64,000 bases of DNA from Pararhizobium capsulatum DSM 1112 (GTDB taxonomy: Bacteria; Pseudomonadota; Alphaproteobacteria; Rhizobiales; Rhizobiaceae): NCBI RefSeq assembly GCF_030814475.1, contig NZ_JAUSVF010000002.1:372001-436000 (forward strand), written 5' to 3'. Both the position numbers and the translations under genes were made by a program. Position 1 is the first letter of the stretch; the number at the start of each line of letters is the position of its first letter. This document shows positions 8,729 through 18,051 of the stretch, one piece after another. The notes under the pieces are model-generated. The model had not been told where the DNA came from. It saw nothing but the letters and a program-made list of their open reading frames with translations, and searched no databases.

Positions 8729-9448
8729 ATGAAGACCTTTGTACTTGGAGACCGAGGACTGCCTGCGCAGATTGCCGGCGAAATCGGCCGGCGGATCACG
8801 CTTGGCGAACTCAAGGTCGGCGAAATTCTTCCAAAGGAATCCGAATTCCTGACCAGTCTACGGGTCAGTCGCACAACGCTGCGAGAGGCGTTGAAAATTC
8901 TGTCGACCAAGGGCTTTATCGAGGCAAAGCCCCGCCTTGGCACCCGCGTCAGGTCCCCGGAATTCTGGAATACGCTCGATCCTGTCGTTCTGGCCTGGCA
9001 GGGCGGTGCCGATGACCAGGACGCGCTGGCGGAAGAACTGTTCGAAATTCGTTCGGCGGTCGAGCCCCTGGCCGCAGGCCTTGCCGCACGCCGAGGCTCT
9101 GCCGCGGAATATGCGCAGATCAGAGCTGCTTTTTCACACATGACTGAGGAGCATGCGACGGCGGAAGCGGCAATCGAAGCCGATATCAGCTTTCATCTGC
9201 AGATTTTTCAGGCCGCTCACAACCGGTTCCTCCTGCCCGTGTCCTCCGTCATCCGCGCAGCGCTGACCATCAGCATTCCGAAGACGCTGAAGACGTTCGG
9301 AGGCCTTCAGCATTCGCTGAAGATGCACGAGGCAATCATCGATGCCATTGAAGCGCGCGATGAAACACGCGCGTCCGAGGCTGCAACACTCCTGATCAGC
9401 GCAACCTACCAGAGAAATTTCTCTCTCGGCGGCGGGGATACGCCTTAA
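8729..9448 (+). CDS. Second GntR-family regulator (FadR/FCD subfamily)
   Basis: Regulator of 239 aa closing the sugar-acid locus. The winged helix is visible as PKESEFLTSLRVSRTTLREAL plus LSTKGFIEAKPRLGTRV. The FCD ligand domain follows with FEIRSAVEPLAAGLAA, EADISFHLQIF and the C-terminal histidine KMHEAII. It shares domain plan but not close sequence with the GntR protein at 2984, so they are paralogues rather than a recent duplicate. It lies 93 bp after the aldolase-superfamily gene, probably in the same transcription unit, and likely responds to a different intermediate than the first GntR. Confidence 0.83.
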   Translation: MKTFVLGDRGLPAQIAGEIGRRITLGELKVGEILPKESEFLTSLRVSRTTLREALKILSTKGFIEAKPRLGTRVRSPEFWNTLDPVVLAWQGGADDQDALAEELFEIRSAVEPLAAGLAARRGSAAEYAQIRAAFSHMTEEHATAEAAIEADISFHLQIFQAAHNRFLLPVSSVIRAALTISIPKTLKTFGGLQHSLKMHEAIIDAIEARDETRASEAATLLISATYQRNFSLGGGDTP

Positions 9449-9761
9449 CGAGTTTCAGGTAGCGGCAGATCTCGGTACCATGACGCAGATGAGCGTTCAA
9501 AAATCCCGCACTCTGTGCCTATGCCGCTGAACCATCGTAGTGTTTATCAGGTGTGTCGGCATCTCGGATCTCATAAAGCGGATAAAAAAAGAGCCAACAG
9601 CACCCGATCGCTTCACGAACCGGCACGGGCGACCGGGCTGGTACCGCTTCGAAGCTCCCTCCAATGTGACGCTACGAGCCTCCCATGTCCGTCGCCGCTG
9701 TACGGACGATCGACGGATGAGTTCCAGTAGCGTGCGAGCTACAGGCGACAGTTCATACACC
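9449..9761. other. Intergenic stretch between two convergent genes
   Basis: About 310 bp between the second GntR gene and the leftward acetyltransferase gene. I see only short overlapping frames without ribosome-binding sites and no convincing terminator, repeat or RNA gene. Confidence 0.5.
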
Positions 9762-11012
9762 TCAAAATGAGATACCCGAATGAGGGCGGTGGCTGGTAGC
9801 GAATAGCCGGTCTAGTTCTTCTGCGACTTCGGAGGAGGATGCCTGAATGCGGCCCGATGCCGCCAGAAGTGACGCTGGGTGTGCGCCGAATATCAGCGCG
9901 GCCAGCTCTGCGATTGCGATACGAGCTTCCGGCCGCTCGCCAACTCGCGCCGCACCCTTGGGACCGAGAGACCATATGCCCCCATTGTCAGGGAATACAT
10001 CATCGTCAACAGCAATTGACACTTGTCGCGTCCCGCCGAAGGGGCGGGCGGCAAGCAGGGCTTCGAGGTCGAGGGGCCGTATCCAGCTTTCGTCGCGCAG
10101 GCCGGATATTTCCAGTGTTCTCGGGTTATTCAGAAGCAAGGGTAACGGATCATCGACCGGCCGGGACGGAAAAATTGCGCGATGCAGGATATCCTGCGCG
10201 AAGAGATGACCAATCAGGGCCCGCCAGGCCTCGTCATCATGCGCGATGAGGTCATCGATGATCACGGTGCGGCGCGATGACGTGAACCAGTTGTCGGAAG
10301 GCTCAATGTGGAAGCGCAAATAACCAAGCTCATTGCCTTCGGGGCCGAAGACGACAGCGTGGTGGGGCGTGGTGCCATGGGCCGCACGATACTCCTGTAT
10401 GGCCCACCAGCCATCCCAGCGCGACAGCGTTGCGGCCCGCGGCTTTGGATCGGCATCGGCAATCTGTCGAAACAAGGGGAAGCTCTCGTAGGCATCGACA
10501 ATGCGAAGTCCCTCGCGTGGCGTGGCGACGGCGAGTTCGGCGCGGGTCAGATCGAGTTCATGCTGGACAGACCATGAGGCGACACCATAACCGTATCGGC
10601 CGTAGATGCCGGTGTCGGATGCCCTCAAGCCTGCGACGACATAGCCTTCCGCGCGGGCGCGGCGAAGTTGTTCGACGAGAAGATGACGTGCAATGCCACG
10701 TCGCGTCGCGTCGGGAGAGACACCGACATGGGTCACGGCGAGATGCCGCACGCGGCGACCGCCGGGCAGGGTGATATAGGAATCGTAGCCGTTGACGACC
10801 CCACGGAGGATGTCATCCTCGAAGCCGCCAAGCGGGTTGCCTTCCGCCAGAAATCGGGCCTCGGTTTCAGGGCTGTTGCGACCAAAATCACCAATTCCCA
10901 GCAACGCCTGCCGAAAGACGGCAAAAGCCTTGCGGCGGTCCGCGTCACCATTCAGAAACCGTATATCCAGGCGGGAGCCGTCGGCGGGGGAAATTTTCGA
11001 GAGCGATGGCAT
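9762..11012 (-). CDS. Eis-like GNAT N-acetyltransferase
   Basis: Acetyl-CoA-dependent N-acetyltransferase of 416 aa, the usual length of the Eis family with two GNAT domains and a sterol-carrier-like C-terminal domain. The acetyl-CoA loop is visible as VGVSPDATRRGIARHLL. The conserved GIYGRYGYG contains the tyrosine used as general acid in Eis, and the chain ends in phenylalanine (GISF), matching the family's use of the C-terminal carboxylate in catalysis. The start at 11012 has AAGGAAGAG upstream. It lies 10 bp after the SsuD-like gene, so it is expressed with sulfur-scavenging genes. The acetyl acceptor is unknown; amine substrates of this family are broad. Confidence 0.78.
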   Translation of the reverse strand: MPSLSKISPADGSRLDIRFLNGDADRRKAFAVFRQALLGIGDFGRNSPETEARFLAEGNPLGGFEDDILRGVVNGYDSYITLPGGRRVRHLAVTHVGVSPDATRRGIARHLLVEQLRRARAEGYVVAGLRASDTGIYGRYGYGVASWSVQHELDLTRAELAVATPREGLRIVDAYESFPLFRQIADADPKPRAATLSRWDGWWAIQEYRAAHGTTPHHAVVFGPEGNELGYLRFHIEPSDNWFTSSRRTVIIDDLIAHDDEAWRALIGHLFAQDILHRAIFPSRPVDDPLPLLLNNPRTLEISGLRDESWIRPLDLEALLAARPFGGTRQVSIAVDDDVFPDNGGIWSLGPKGAARVGERPEARIAIAELAALIFGAHPASLLAASGRIQASSSEVAEELDRLFATSHRPHSGISF

Positions 11013-11022
11013 GAGCTCTTCC

Positions 11023-12168
11023 TTATGATCTAGGGGATACTGGAGCGAGACGGCCCCGCGCCTTGAGAATAGCTGCGCCGCCCTCGCCGAAATGCCAGGC
11101 TTCTTCAAGATGAGGCTGGCCGGAGAGGATGAAGTGGTCGAAACCGACGCCGTGATAGGCTTCGATCAGATCGGCGACCTGCGCATGGCTGCCGACAAGA
11201 GCCGTGCCTGCGCCGCCGCGCACGAGGCCATAACCGGACCAGAGGCCGGGGTGGATTTCCAGCTCACGCGCCGACGTCGGCAGGCTCTCGCGATCCGCAT
11301 GCAGGGCCGACATCTGGCTCTGGGCGACGGATTCGGATTTGGCGAGCAGATCCCGGGCTTTTCGCACGCGATCTGGTGAGAGCCAGGCGAGCAGCTTGTC
11401 CGCCACGGCCCAGGCTTCACCCTCCGTGTCGCGTGAAATGACATGCAGGCGCACGCCGAAGCTTAAGGAGCGGCCTTTGGCGGCAGCGCGTGCTTTCAGC
11501 TTTGCGATATTTTCAGCCTCGAGCGCCGGGGGACGGCCCCAAACCAGATAGACGTCGGCTTGGCTGGTTGCGACCTCCAGAGCCGCCAGGCTCGCTCCAC
11601 CGAAGAATATCTGAGGCAGCTCGTACGGTGCCGGATCGATGCTCGCGTCGCGGATGTCATAGTGTTTGCCCTTGAAAGAGAAGGGCTGGTCGGCCGGCGC
11701 CGATGTCACGCCACGCACCACCGAAAGAAATTCCTCCGTCCTCTCATAGCGGGCATCATGATCCAGGTGGTCGCCAAAACGTGCCTGCTCGAAACGATCG
11801 CCACCCGTGACGACGTTGAGAAGCAGCCGCCCGCCCGTCATCCGCTGAAAGGTTGCCGCCTGATGGGCGACCAGCGTCGGCGATATCAGGCCGGGCCGGA
11901 AGGCAACGAGGAATTTCAGCCGCTCCGTTTCTTGGGCAAGAGCGGCCGTGGTAATCCAGGCATCTTCACACCATGTGCCGGTCGGGGTCAGAACAGCGTG
12001 GAAAGGCTGCGCTTCCGCAGCGCGTGCCACATCGCCGAGATAGGCGAGGGTCGGTGCGCGGAAGCCGCCGGACGATTCCACCAGATGACTGTCATTTCCC
12101 GAGCCTGTCAGGCCCCGGCTGTCGCCATTCGTCGGCAGATACCAGTGAAGATGGATTTTGCCACTCAT
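11023..12168 (-). CDS. ssuD: FMNH2-dependent alkanesulfonate monooxygenase-like (SsuD family)
   Basis: Luciferase-like monooxygenase (381 aa, the length of E. coli SsuD) expected to release sulfite from sulfonates using reduced FMN. It begins with IHLHWYLPTNGDSRG and contains TPTGTWCEDAW (the conserved cysteine region), VAFRPGLISPTLVA, LNVVTGGD, IFFGGASLAA and ILSGQPHLEEA near the C-terminus, all typical of SsuD. No dedicated flavin reductase gene is visible nearby. It is first in a leftward pair with the acetyltransferase and diverges from the ABC transporter operon. Sulfur-starvation control is likely but inferred. Related family members act on dimethylsulfone or methanesulfonate. Confidence 0.83.
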   Translation of the reverse strand: MSGKIHLHWYLPTNGDSRGLTGSGNDSHLVESSGGFRAPTLAYLGDVARAAEAQPFHAVLTPTGTWCEDAWITTAALAQETERLKFLVAFRPGLISPTLVAHQAATFQRMTGGRLLLNVVTGGDRFEQARFGDHLDHDARYERTEEFLSVVRGVTSAPADQPFSFKGKHYDIRDASIDPAPYELPQIFFGGASLAALEVATSQADVYLVWGRPPALEAENIAKLKARAAAKGRSLSFGVRLHVISRDTEGEAWAVADKLLAWLSPDRVRKARDLLAKSESVAQSQMSALHADRESLPTSARELEIHPGLWSGYGLVRGGAGTALVGSHAQVADLIEAYHGVGFDHFILSGQPHLEEAWHFGEGGAAILKARGRLAPVSPRS

Positions 12169-12278
12169 GCCGAGGTGTTCCCGTCGGCTGGAAGTGGGCG
12201 TGCCGGCTGGAGCCGGGCATCCATCAGCCGCAAAGCAGGTTTAATCGAAAGTCCATTCAAAGCCATCGGTTGATCCAT

Positions 12279-12299
12279 AGTCTATAAATTTAATAGACT
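12279..12299. promoter_or_regulatory. Palindromic motif, ssuD side (AGTCTAT-N7-ATAGACT)
   Basis: A perfect 7-bp inverted repeat with a 7-bp AT spacer, about 110 bp upstream of the SsuD-like start. Its core (12282-12296, CTATAAATTTAATAG) resembles a second motif on the opposite side of the region, so both look like copies of one regulator site. Confidence 0.5.
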
Positions 12300-12544
12300 T
12301 ATGCTACGAGATCTGACGCTTGGCGTGGGCAATCCGTTCTAAAAACAGATTTTTCGAGGAAAATCGTTCTCTACTTTCACGCGGAATTGGCTGGTTGCGA
12401 GAGAGATCGCTTTTTTGGTGATCTGGCGTGCCTCTCGCAGGGTACGAGCCTCGAAACGCATCGATTTTCTGGCGAAACCGGATTTTCGACTGCTTATTTT
12501 CTCCTGCTGCGGCCGAAATTGGAACGTTGCCGCGTTTCAATAGC

Positions 12545-12559
12545 CTATAAAAACTATAG
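12545..12559. promoter_or_regulatory. Palindromic motif, transporter side (CTATA-N5-TATAG)
   Basis: CTATAAAAACTATAG lies 37 bp upstream of the binding-protein start, where a promoter would be. It shares CTATAAA-N4-ATAG with the motif at 12282-12296. I infer a common operator for the divergent organosulfur operons; the regulator is not encoded in this cluster. Confidence 0.5.
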
Positions 12560-12595
12560 AAATAATGTAACTAAACCGAACCGAGGCAATTCCCT

Positions 12596-14356
12596 ATGCA
12601 TGTTAACGTCCTTTTGCGATCCGCCAAGCGGGCCGCCGTTCCTCTTCTCGCGGCTTACACCGCTCTTTGCGCCCCGGCACTTGCTGATGAGCCGAAATTC
12701 GGTGGCACGCTGCGCATTGCCTCGCTTGAATCCGATCTCGACGCTTTCGATCCGCTCACCGGCTACAGTATTGAATCCTGGGAAATTTTGCGTGCGACGA
12801 CACGCCAGCTCGTCACCTATCCTGGTTCGTCTATCGGCCTCAAGGAAGACACGACCCTGGTGCCGGATCTGGCCAAGTCCTGGGATGTCAGCCCTGACGG
12901 CAAGACCTACACCTTTCACCTGAAGAACGACATCTTCTTCTCGGGCTCTACCGAACGCCCGATCGTTGCCGGTGATTTTGTCTATGGCATAAAGCGCTTC
13001 TGCGACCCCAACAAGCAGGTGGCGGCGATCAACTATTTCAATCTCGTGCTCTCCGGCTTTGTCGATTACTGCAAGGAATTCTCCAAGGTGCCGACCGGAG
13101 ATCTGGCGGCGAGCAAGGCCTTCATCGATAGCCATGAAATTTCCGGCGTTTCCGCCCCGGATGACAAGACCCTGGTGATCCGTTCCGACACCAAAAACTA
13201 CGACTTCCTCAATATTCTCTCGATGAATTTCGTGTCGCCGGTCGCGTCCGAAATCGCATCCAAATACTTCCCAGATTCATTGGAATCGCGCAAGAATCTG
13301 CCGTCGAGCGGCCCCTATTATGTCGTCTCCTACGATCAGGGGCAGAAGCTGGTTTTGAAGAAAGCCAAGAACTTCAAGGCCGAATCGGACGAAGCCCGCA
13401 AGGCCTATGTCGATGAGATCCATGTCGATTTCACCGCCAACAGCGAAGACGCGGTTGTTCAGAAAATCCAGGCCGGCGAAGCAGACCTCTCGCTCTATCT
13501 CGATACTCCGCCACGTGGCACCATCCGGCAGTATGCATCGGAAAACAGCCCGTTTCTGCATGCGACGAACAGCGGCTCGGCAAACTTCATCACCATAAAC
13601 GCGCAGAAGAATGTCGCCAGTGAAGGTATTGATGCCTTGCGTAAACCCGAAGTGCGTCAGGCTTTGTCGTATGCCGTCAATCGCGCCCATCTGGTTCAAT
13701 CACAGGGTGGGCCGATCGCGGCCGTACCGCTGTCGCAGATCATCACGTCGACGATTTCCGGCTACGAGCAATTCGACCCCTATCCAACCGAGGGCAACAA
13801 GGGAGATCCGGAAAAAGCCAAGGAACTTCTGGCCAAGGCTGGTTATCCCAATGGCATCACGTTCGACGCGCTCTATCGCACCAACGCGCAAGGGGAAACC
13901 ATTGCCGTAACTCTCAAGGAAGATCTGGCGGCTGCTGGGATCACGCTGAACCTCATCCCCGTGCCTGCCAGCGAGTGGCGCGCCTATGTTCAAGACCCGA
14001 AATCGCGTTGGGACCTGTTCCTGAACGCAAGCTTTTCACCCGATTGGCAGGGTCCAAGCACACGCATGCTTCTGGGTGGCTGGCTGAATTCGGATGGAGC
14101 GCCGTGCGGTCCCGGAAACGTCTATGCGATCTGCTACAGCAATCCCGAGTTGAACAAGCTCGCCGCCGAAGCTTATCCGTCTGACAACCCCACCCCGCTC
14201 TGGACGAAGGCAGACAAGATCGTCTCGACGGACCTGCCCTGGATCCCCCTCTTCGAAAAGCGCAAGATCGCCATTACCTCGGACCGCGTCAGTCACTGGG
14301 TATGGTCTTCGCTGGCGGTGCAGGCCGACATTACCAACATCGCGCTGAAGAACTGA
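12596..14356 (+). CDS. Peptide-type ABC transporter substrate-binding protein (family 5)
   Basis: Periplasmic receptor of 586 aa, starting with a basic N-terminus and hydrophobic signal peptide ending near ALCAPALADEP. Family-5 (DppA/OppA-like) motifs are visible: FGGTLRIA, LVPDLAKSWDVSPDGKTYTFHL (the conserved dipeptide-receptor region), LRKPEVRQALSYAVNR and DPEKAKELLAKAGYPNG. Cysteines occur in CDPNKQ and DYCKE in the front half and in APCGPGNVYAICYS in the back half. It heads a four-gene transporter operon and lies among flavin monooxygenases, so I infer import of an organosulfur compound, possibly a cysteine conjugate or small peptide, rather than general peptides. Confidence 0.85.
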   Translation: MHVNVLLRSAKRAAVPLLAAYTALCAPALADEPKFGGTLRIASLESDLDAFDPLTGYSIESWEILRATTRQLVTYPGSSIGLKEDTTLVPDLAKSWDVSPDGKTYTFHLKNDIFFSGSTERPIVAGDFVYGIKRFCDPNKQVAAINYFNLVLSGFVDYCKEFSKVPTGDLAASKAFIDSHEISGVSAPDDKTLVIRSDTKNYDFLNILSMNFVSPVASEIASKYFPDSLESRKNLPSSGPYYVVSYDQGQKLVLKKAKNFKAESDEARKAYVDEIHVDFTANSEDAVVQKIQAGEADLSLYLDTPPRGTIRQYASENSPFLHATNSGSANFITINAQKNVASEGIDALRKPEVRQALSYAVNRAHLVQSQGGPIAAVPLSQIITSTISGYEQFDPYPTEGNKGDPEKAKELLAKAGYPNGITFDALYRTNAQGETIAVTLKEDLAAAGITLNLIPVPASEWRAYVQDPKSRWDLFLNASFSPDWQGPSTRMLLGGWLNSDGAPCGPGNVYAICYSNPELNKLAAEAYPSDNPTPLWTKADKIVSTDLPWIPLFEKRKIAITSDRVSHWVWSSLAVQADITNIALKN

Positions 14357-14369
14357 GGTGGGCAGCGCA

Positions 14370-15980
14370 ATGTCCGTTTTCTCCGTAGATCATCTGCACG
14401 TGCGCTTTGGCGGGGTTCAGGCGGTGAGGGGCGTCTCCTTTGGCGTCGAAGCCGGCAAGACACTTGCGATTGTCGGCGAGTCGGGATCGGGAAAGAGCGC
14501 CAGCCTTCTGGGTGCAACCGGGCTTCTGCCCGGTTCCGCCACCGTCCAGGGCAGCGTTCTGCACCGTGGCCAGGAGATCCTTGGTCTAACGGATAGGGAC
14601 TTGCGCAGAATTCGCGGTGCAAAGATCGGCTTCGTCTTCCAGGACCCGCTGAGCAACCTGCACCCCTTGAAGACGATCGGTGATCAGATCGGCGAGGCGA
14701 TCTCGGTCCATCAGAGAATAAGCTCAAGGGAGAAGCGCGAGCGCGTGCTCGCGCTTCTCGACGATGTCGGTATTGCCGACCCGCTAGCGCGGCTCTCGGA
14801 TTACCCGCGTCACCTTTCCGGCGGCATGCGCCAACGGGTGATGATTGCCATCGCCATCGCGCTCGATCCCGGCTTGATTATCGCAGACGAGCCGACGACG
14901 GCCCTCGACGTCACCGTTCAGGCGGCGATCCTCGACCTTCTCAAGCGCCTGCAGGAAGAGCATGGAACCGCGTTGATTTTCGTAAGCCACGATCTCGCTG
15001 TGGTCTCCGATATTGCCGATGATGTTGTCGTGATGCGCGATGGCATCGTCGTCGAAAAGGCGCCCGCAGCCGATATCTATCTCCGGCCACGGCAGGTTTA
15101 CACCCGGGAACTGCTGGGCGCGGCGCGCCTCGGCGGCCCGAAGGCCTTTGCTACCGTTAAAGTTCGGGAGGCGCCTCGTCCTTTGCTCGACGTGCAGGAT
15201 GTCGCGCGTTCCTTCGGGTCCCGCCCTGTGCTCGACAATGTCTCCTTCACCATCGGGGAAGGCGAGATTCTCGGTCTTGTCGGCGAGTCGGGCTCGGGAA
15301 AATCAACCATAGGAAGACTGATCGCCGGGCTCGACCGGCCTGACGCTGGTCGCATCAGCCTGAAGGGGGCTGAGTACTCCCGATCGGGTTCTCGCGGTGG
15401 CCTCTTGCAGGGCGATTTGCGCAAATCGATCCAGGTGGTCTTTCAAGATCCCTATGCCAGCCTCAATCCGAGGCGGCGAGTCGAGGCCATTCTTTCTGAT
15501 CCTTTCATCATTCATGGCACTATCGACAAGGCGGACCTGCGCGAGAGCGTGAGGCAACTTGTCGCCGATGTGGAACTCCCCCAAGACATTCTGGATCGAC
15601 TGCCGTCGCAATTGTCCGGAGGTCAGCGGCAGCGTGTTGCCATTGCGCGGGCGATTGCGCTGCGCCCATCGTTGATCGTTGCCGACGAACCGGTTTCCGC
15701 CCTCGACATCACCACCCAGGCAAAGGTTCTGAAGCTGCTTGCCCGCCTTCGCGACAAGCTCGGCGTGTCCCTTCTGTTCATTTCCCATGATCTTGGCGTC
15801 GTCGGCGAGCTCTGCGACCGGGTGATCGTGCTGGAACAAGGCCGGATCGTCGAGGCGGGCCGCACGCAGCAGGTCTTCGAACGCCCGGTTCACACCTATA
15901 CCCGCCGGCTGCTTGCCTCCATACCGGGACGCAAGCGTCTACCCGCAGAGCCGGAGCCTGAGGATGCCATCTATGGCTGA
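14370..15980 (+). CDS. Fused peptide-type ABC ATPase (DppD-DppF in one chain)
   Basis: Cytoplasmic ATPase of 536 aa carrying two complete ABC domains. The first has [29 protein letters not shown] and [13 protein letters not shown]; the second has [29 protein letters not shown] and [13 protein letters not shown]. Both Walker A and signature motifs look intact, so it can replace the usual DppD/DppF heterodimer. ATG 14370 follows GAGGTGGG; an in-frame GTG four codons earlier is an alternative. Its end overlaps the start of the next permease gene. Such fusions are common in glutathione- and peptide-type importers of proteobacteria. Confidence 0.88.
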   Translation: MSVFSVDHLHVRFGGVQAVRGVSFGVEAGKTLAIVGESGSGKSASLLGATGLLPGSATVQGSVLHRGQEILGLTDRDLRRIRGAKIGFVFQDPLSNLHPLKTIGDQIGEAISVHQRISSREKRERVLALLDDVGIADPLARLSDYPRHLSGGMRQRVMIAIAIALDPGLIIADEPTTALDVTVQAAILDLLKRLQEEHGTALIFVSHDLAVVSDIADDVVVMRDGIVVEKAPAADIYLRPRQVYTRELLGAARLGGPKAFATVKVREAPRPLLDVQDVARSFGSRPVLDNVSFTIGEGEILGLVGESGSGKSTIGRLIAGLDRPDAGRISLKGAEYSRSGSRGGLLQGDLRKSIQVVFQDPYASLNPRRRVEAILSDPFIIHGTIDKADLRESVRQLVADVELPQDILDRLPSQLSGGQRQRVAIARAIALRPSLIVADEPVSALDITTQAKVLKLLARLRDKLGVSLLFISHDLGVVGELCDRVIVLEQGRIVEAGRTQQVFERPVHTYTRRLLASIPGRKRLPAEPEPEDAIYG

Positions 15981-16923
15981 CACAATTCATTCCCCCGTCG
16001 TGCTGGCGGTCTCCGCTCCGTCGCCGTCGTCGGCAATACTGCTTCTGAAGCGTCTTTGGCGCGAAAGGGCGGTGCGCACGGGCGCAATCCTCGTCGGTTT
16101 CGTGTTGCTGGCGGCGTTGTCGGCGCCATTGGTCAGCAATCTGCTGGGACACGGCCCCATGGAGCAGTTCGAGGATACCGCGCTCGATGAAATGGGATTG
16201 CCCATTGGCCCTACGCTCGAATTTCCTCTCGGAGCCGATGGCAACGGCCGCGATGTCTTCGTCAGAACCCTCTATGGGGCGCAGGTCTCTTTGATCGTCG
16301 GCATCCCGGCGACAACGATCGCGATGATCATCGGTACGGCGGTCGGCCTCGTCAGCGGCTTTTTCGCAGGCCGAACGGATCGCATCATTTCGCAGAGCAT
16401 CGACGTTGCCTTGTCCTTTCCCTTCATCGTGACGGCACTCAGCCTTCTGGCCCTTAATCGCGGCGGAACCGGACAGCCGATCGTCCCGCCAGTCGTCGTA
16501 GTCATCACCATCATTGCCCTGTTTTCCTGGGCCTATTTCGCACGCCTCACGCGCGGGCTCGTGCTGGAGTTGCGCACCAGCCCGATGGTGGAGGCCTCGC
16601 GCACCATCGGCGCGTCATGGGCGCGGATCATCTGGTTCGACATCCTGCCCAACATCCTGCCGACGGTCTTTGTCTACTGGGCCGTCCAACTACCCGCCAA
16701 TATCGTGGCGGAGGCGACCCTTTCCTTCCTGGGCGTCGGCATCCAGGCGCCGATGCCGAGTTGGGGCAATATGATCGCTGAAGCGCAGCGGACCTCCCTT
16801 TATCAGGATCAGCCGTGGTTTCTGGCTGGCCCGGCACTTGCCCTGTTTCTGACGGTGGTCGGCTTCAACACCTTGAGCGCAGGCTTAAGGAACGTGCTCG
16901 ATCCCCATCGCAGACGGACCTGA
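15973..16923 (+). CDS. Peptide-type ABC permease (DppC-like)
   Basis: Inner-membrane permease of about 316 aa. It has an N-terminal cytoplasmic tail and first helix (GAILVGFVLLAALSAPLVS), then the DppC hallmark LGADGNGRDVFVRTLYGAQVSL, and the EAA-type loop EASRTIGASWARIIWFDILPN that contacts the ATPase. The C-terminus has the conserved ATLSFLGVGIQAPMPSWGNMI. ATG 15973 overlaps the ATPase stop and follows TGAGGATG; ATG 15964 in the same frame is possible. It pairs with the DppB-like protein encoded next. The gene order here is receptor, ATPase, DppC, DppB. Confidence 0.87.
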   Translation: MADTIHSPVVLAVSAPSPSSAILLLKRLWRERAVRTGAILVGFVLLAALSAPLVSNLLGHGPMEQFEDTALDEMGLPIGPTLEFPLGADGNGRDVFVRTLYGAQVSLIVGIPATTIAMIIGTAVGLVSGFFAGRTDRIISQSIDVALSFPFIVTALSLLALNRGGTGQPIVPPVVVVITIIALFSWAYFARLTRGLVLELRTSPMVEASRTIGASWARIIWFDILPNILPTVFVYWAVQLPANIVAEATLSFLGVGIQAPMPSWGNMIAEAQRTSLYQDQPWFLAGPALALFLTVVGFNTLSAGLRNVLDPHRRRT

Positions 16924-16927
16924 GACC

Positions 16928-17920
16928 ATGACAAAACAGTTCTCCACCGTTGTCTTGCGCTCGATCTCGACGCTGGTCATCGTTCTTGTGCTCTCGTTCT
17001 TCATCACCCGGATCGCGTACCGCAATCCCGCTGCGATGCTTGCTCCGCGCAATGCGACGCAGGAGTCGATCGACGCCGTCGCGCGTGCGCTTCGCCTGGA
17101 TGAACCCTGGTACCTGCAGCTATGGTATTACCTGTTCCGCGGTCCCGACATCCAGGGCGCGCCGATGGGATTGATGCACTGGCCGCCAGCTCTCGGGTTT
17201 TCCTTTCGCAAGCAGGCGCCCGTCACAGACCTTATTCTCGCAAAGGCACCGGTGACACTTTCGCTGGCGCTCGGCGCATTAGTGATCTGGATGGTGATCG
17301 CTGTCATTTCCGGAGTTGTCGCGGCGCGCTGGCAAGGCCGTCTCATCGACCATGTGCTCGCCTTCTTCGCCTATGTCGGTCTTTCGGTTCCCACTTTCCT
17401 AAGCGGCATCCTGATCTCCTATTTCTTCTTCTTCCAGTTCTCGAACCACGGCATTTCCTGGTTCCCGAGCAGCGGCTACGTTCCCTTGAGCGAAGACCCG
17501 CTGCAATGGGCGCGGCATCTGGCGCTCCCGTGGGCGACGCTGGCAATTGCCGAGATCGGGATTTTCCAGCGCATGGTCCGGGCCAGCATGCTCGACGTGC
17601 TGGGGCATGACTACATCCGCACGGCCCGCGCGAAGGGCGTCCCCGAGCGCCGGATCTATTTTTCCCATGCCCTGAAATCGGCCCTCAATCCCATACTGAC
17701 ACTGGGCGGGCTGGAACTTGCCACCATCATGGGTGGGGCGATCGTGACGGAAACGATCTTCGGGTTGGATGGGGTCGGCCGCATGGCGATTGCCGCTGCG
17801 CTGGAGGCCGATTTCCCGGTCGTCATCGGCACGACCATCTTTGCCGCCTCCGCCTTCATCATCACAACCCTTGCCGTCGATCTTGTCGCGCAGTGGCGTG
17901 ATCCAGCCAATCGAAACTGA
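16928..17920 (+). CDS. Peptide-type ABC permease (DppB-like)
   Basis: Second inner-membrane subunit, 330 aa. It starts with one helix, then a periplasmic loop with the family pattern (DEPWYLQLWYYLFRG), followed by helices near GALVIWMVIAVISGVVA. The conserved permease loop is RAKGVPERRIYFSHALKSALNPILT, ending with GGAIVTETIFGLDGVGRM, characteristic of DppB. It starts 5 bp after the DppC-like stop and ends the transporter block; the first flavin enzyme gene starts about 130 bp downstream, probably on the same transcript. Confidence 0.87.
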   Translation: MTKQFSTVVLRSISTLVIVLVLSFFITRIAYRNPAAMLAPRNATQESIDAVARALRLDEPWYLQLWYYLFRGPDIQGAPMGLMHWPPALGFSFRKQAPVTDLILAKAPVTLSLALGALVIWMVIAVISGVVAARWQGRLIDHVLAFFAYVGLSVPTFLSGILISYFFFFQFSNHGISWFPSSGYVPLSEDPLQWARHLALPWATLAIAEIGIFQRMVRASMLDVLGHDYIRTARAKGVPERRIYFSHALKSALNPILTLGGLELATIMGGAIVTETIFGLDGVGRMAIAAALEADFPVVIGTTIFAASAFIITTLAVDLVAQWRDPANRN

Positions 17921-18051
17921 GCAATTCACACGATCCAATCATCCCTTTCTTGGGCCAGCAAACTCCAGGCTCCGACGCAACCGCGATCGCACAAACCCGG
18001 ATTCACATATGCCCCACAACTGTTGACGTATCAGCATTCAGGAGAACAAAA

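Larger units (their letters stand above)
12169..12595. other. Divergent intergenic region of the organosulfur locus
   Basis: About 430 bp separates the leftward ssuD-like operon from the rightward transporter operon. It contains no convincing ORF. Its main feature is a pair of similar 15-bp palindromic AT-rich motifs, one near each flanking operon, listed separately. Confidence 0.6.
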
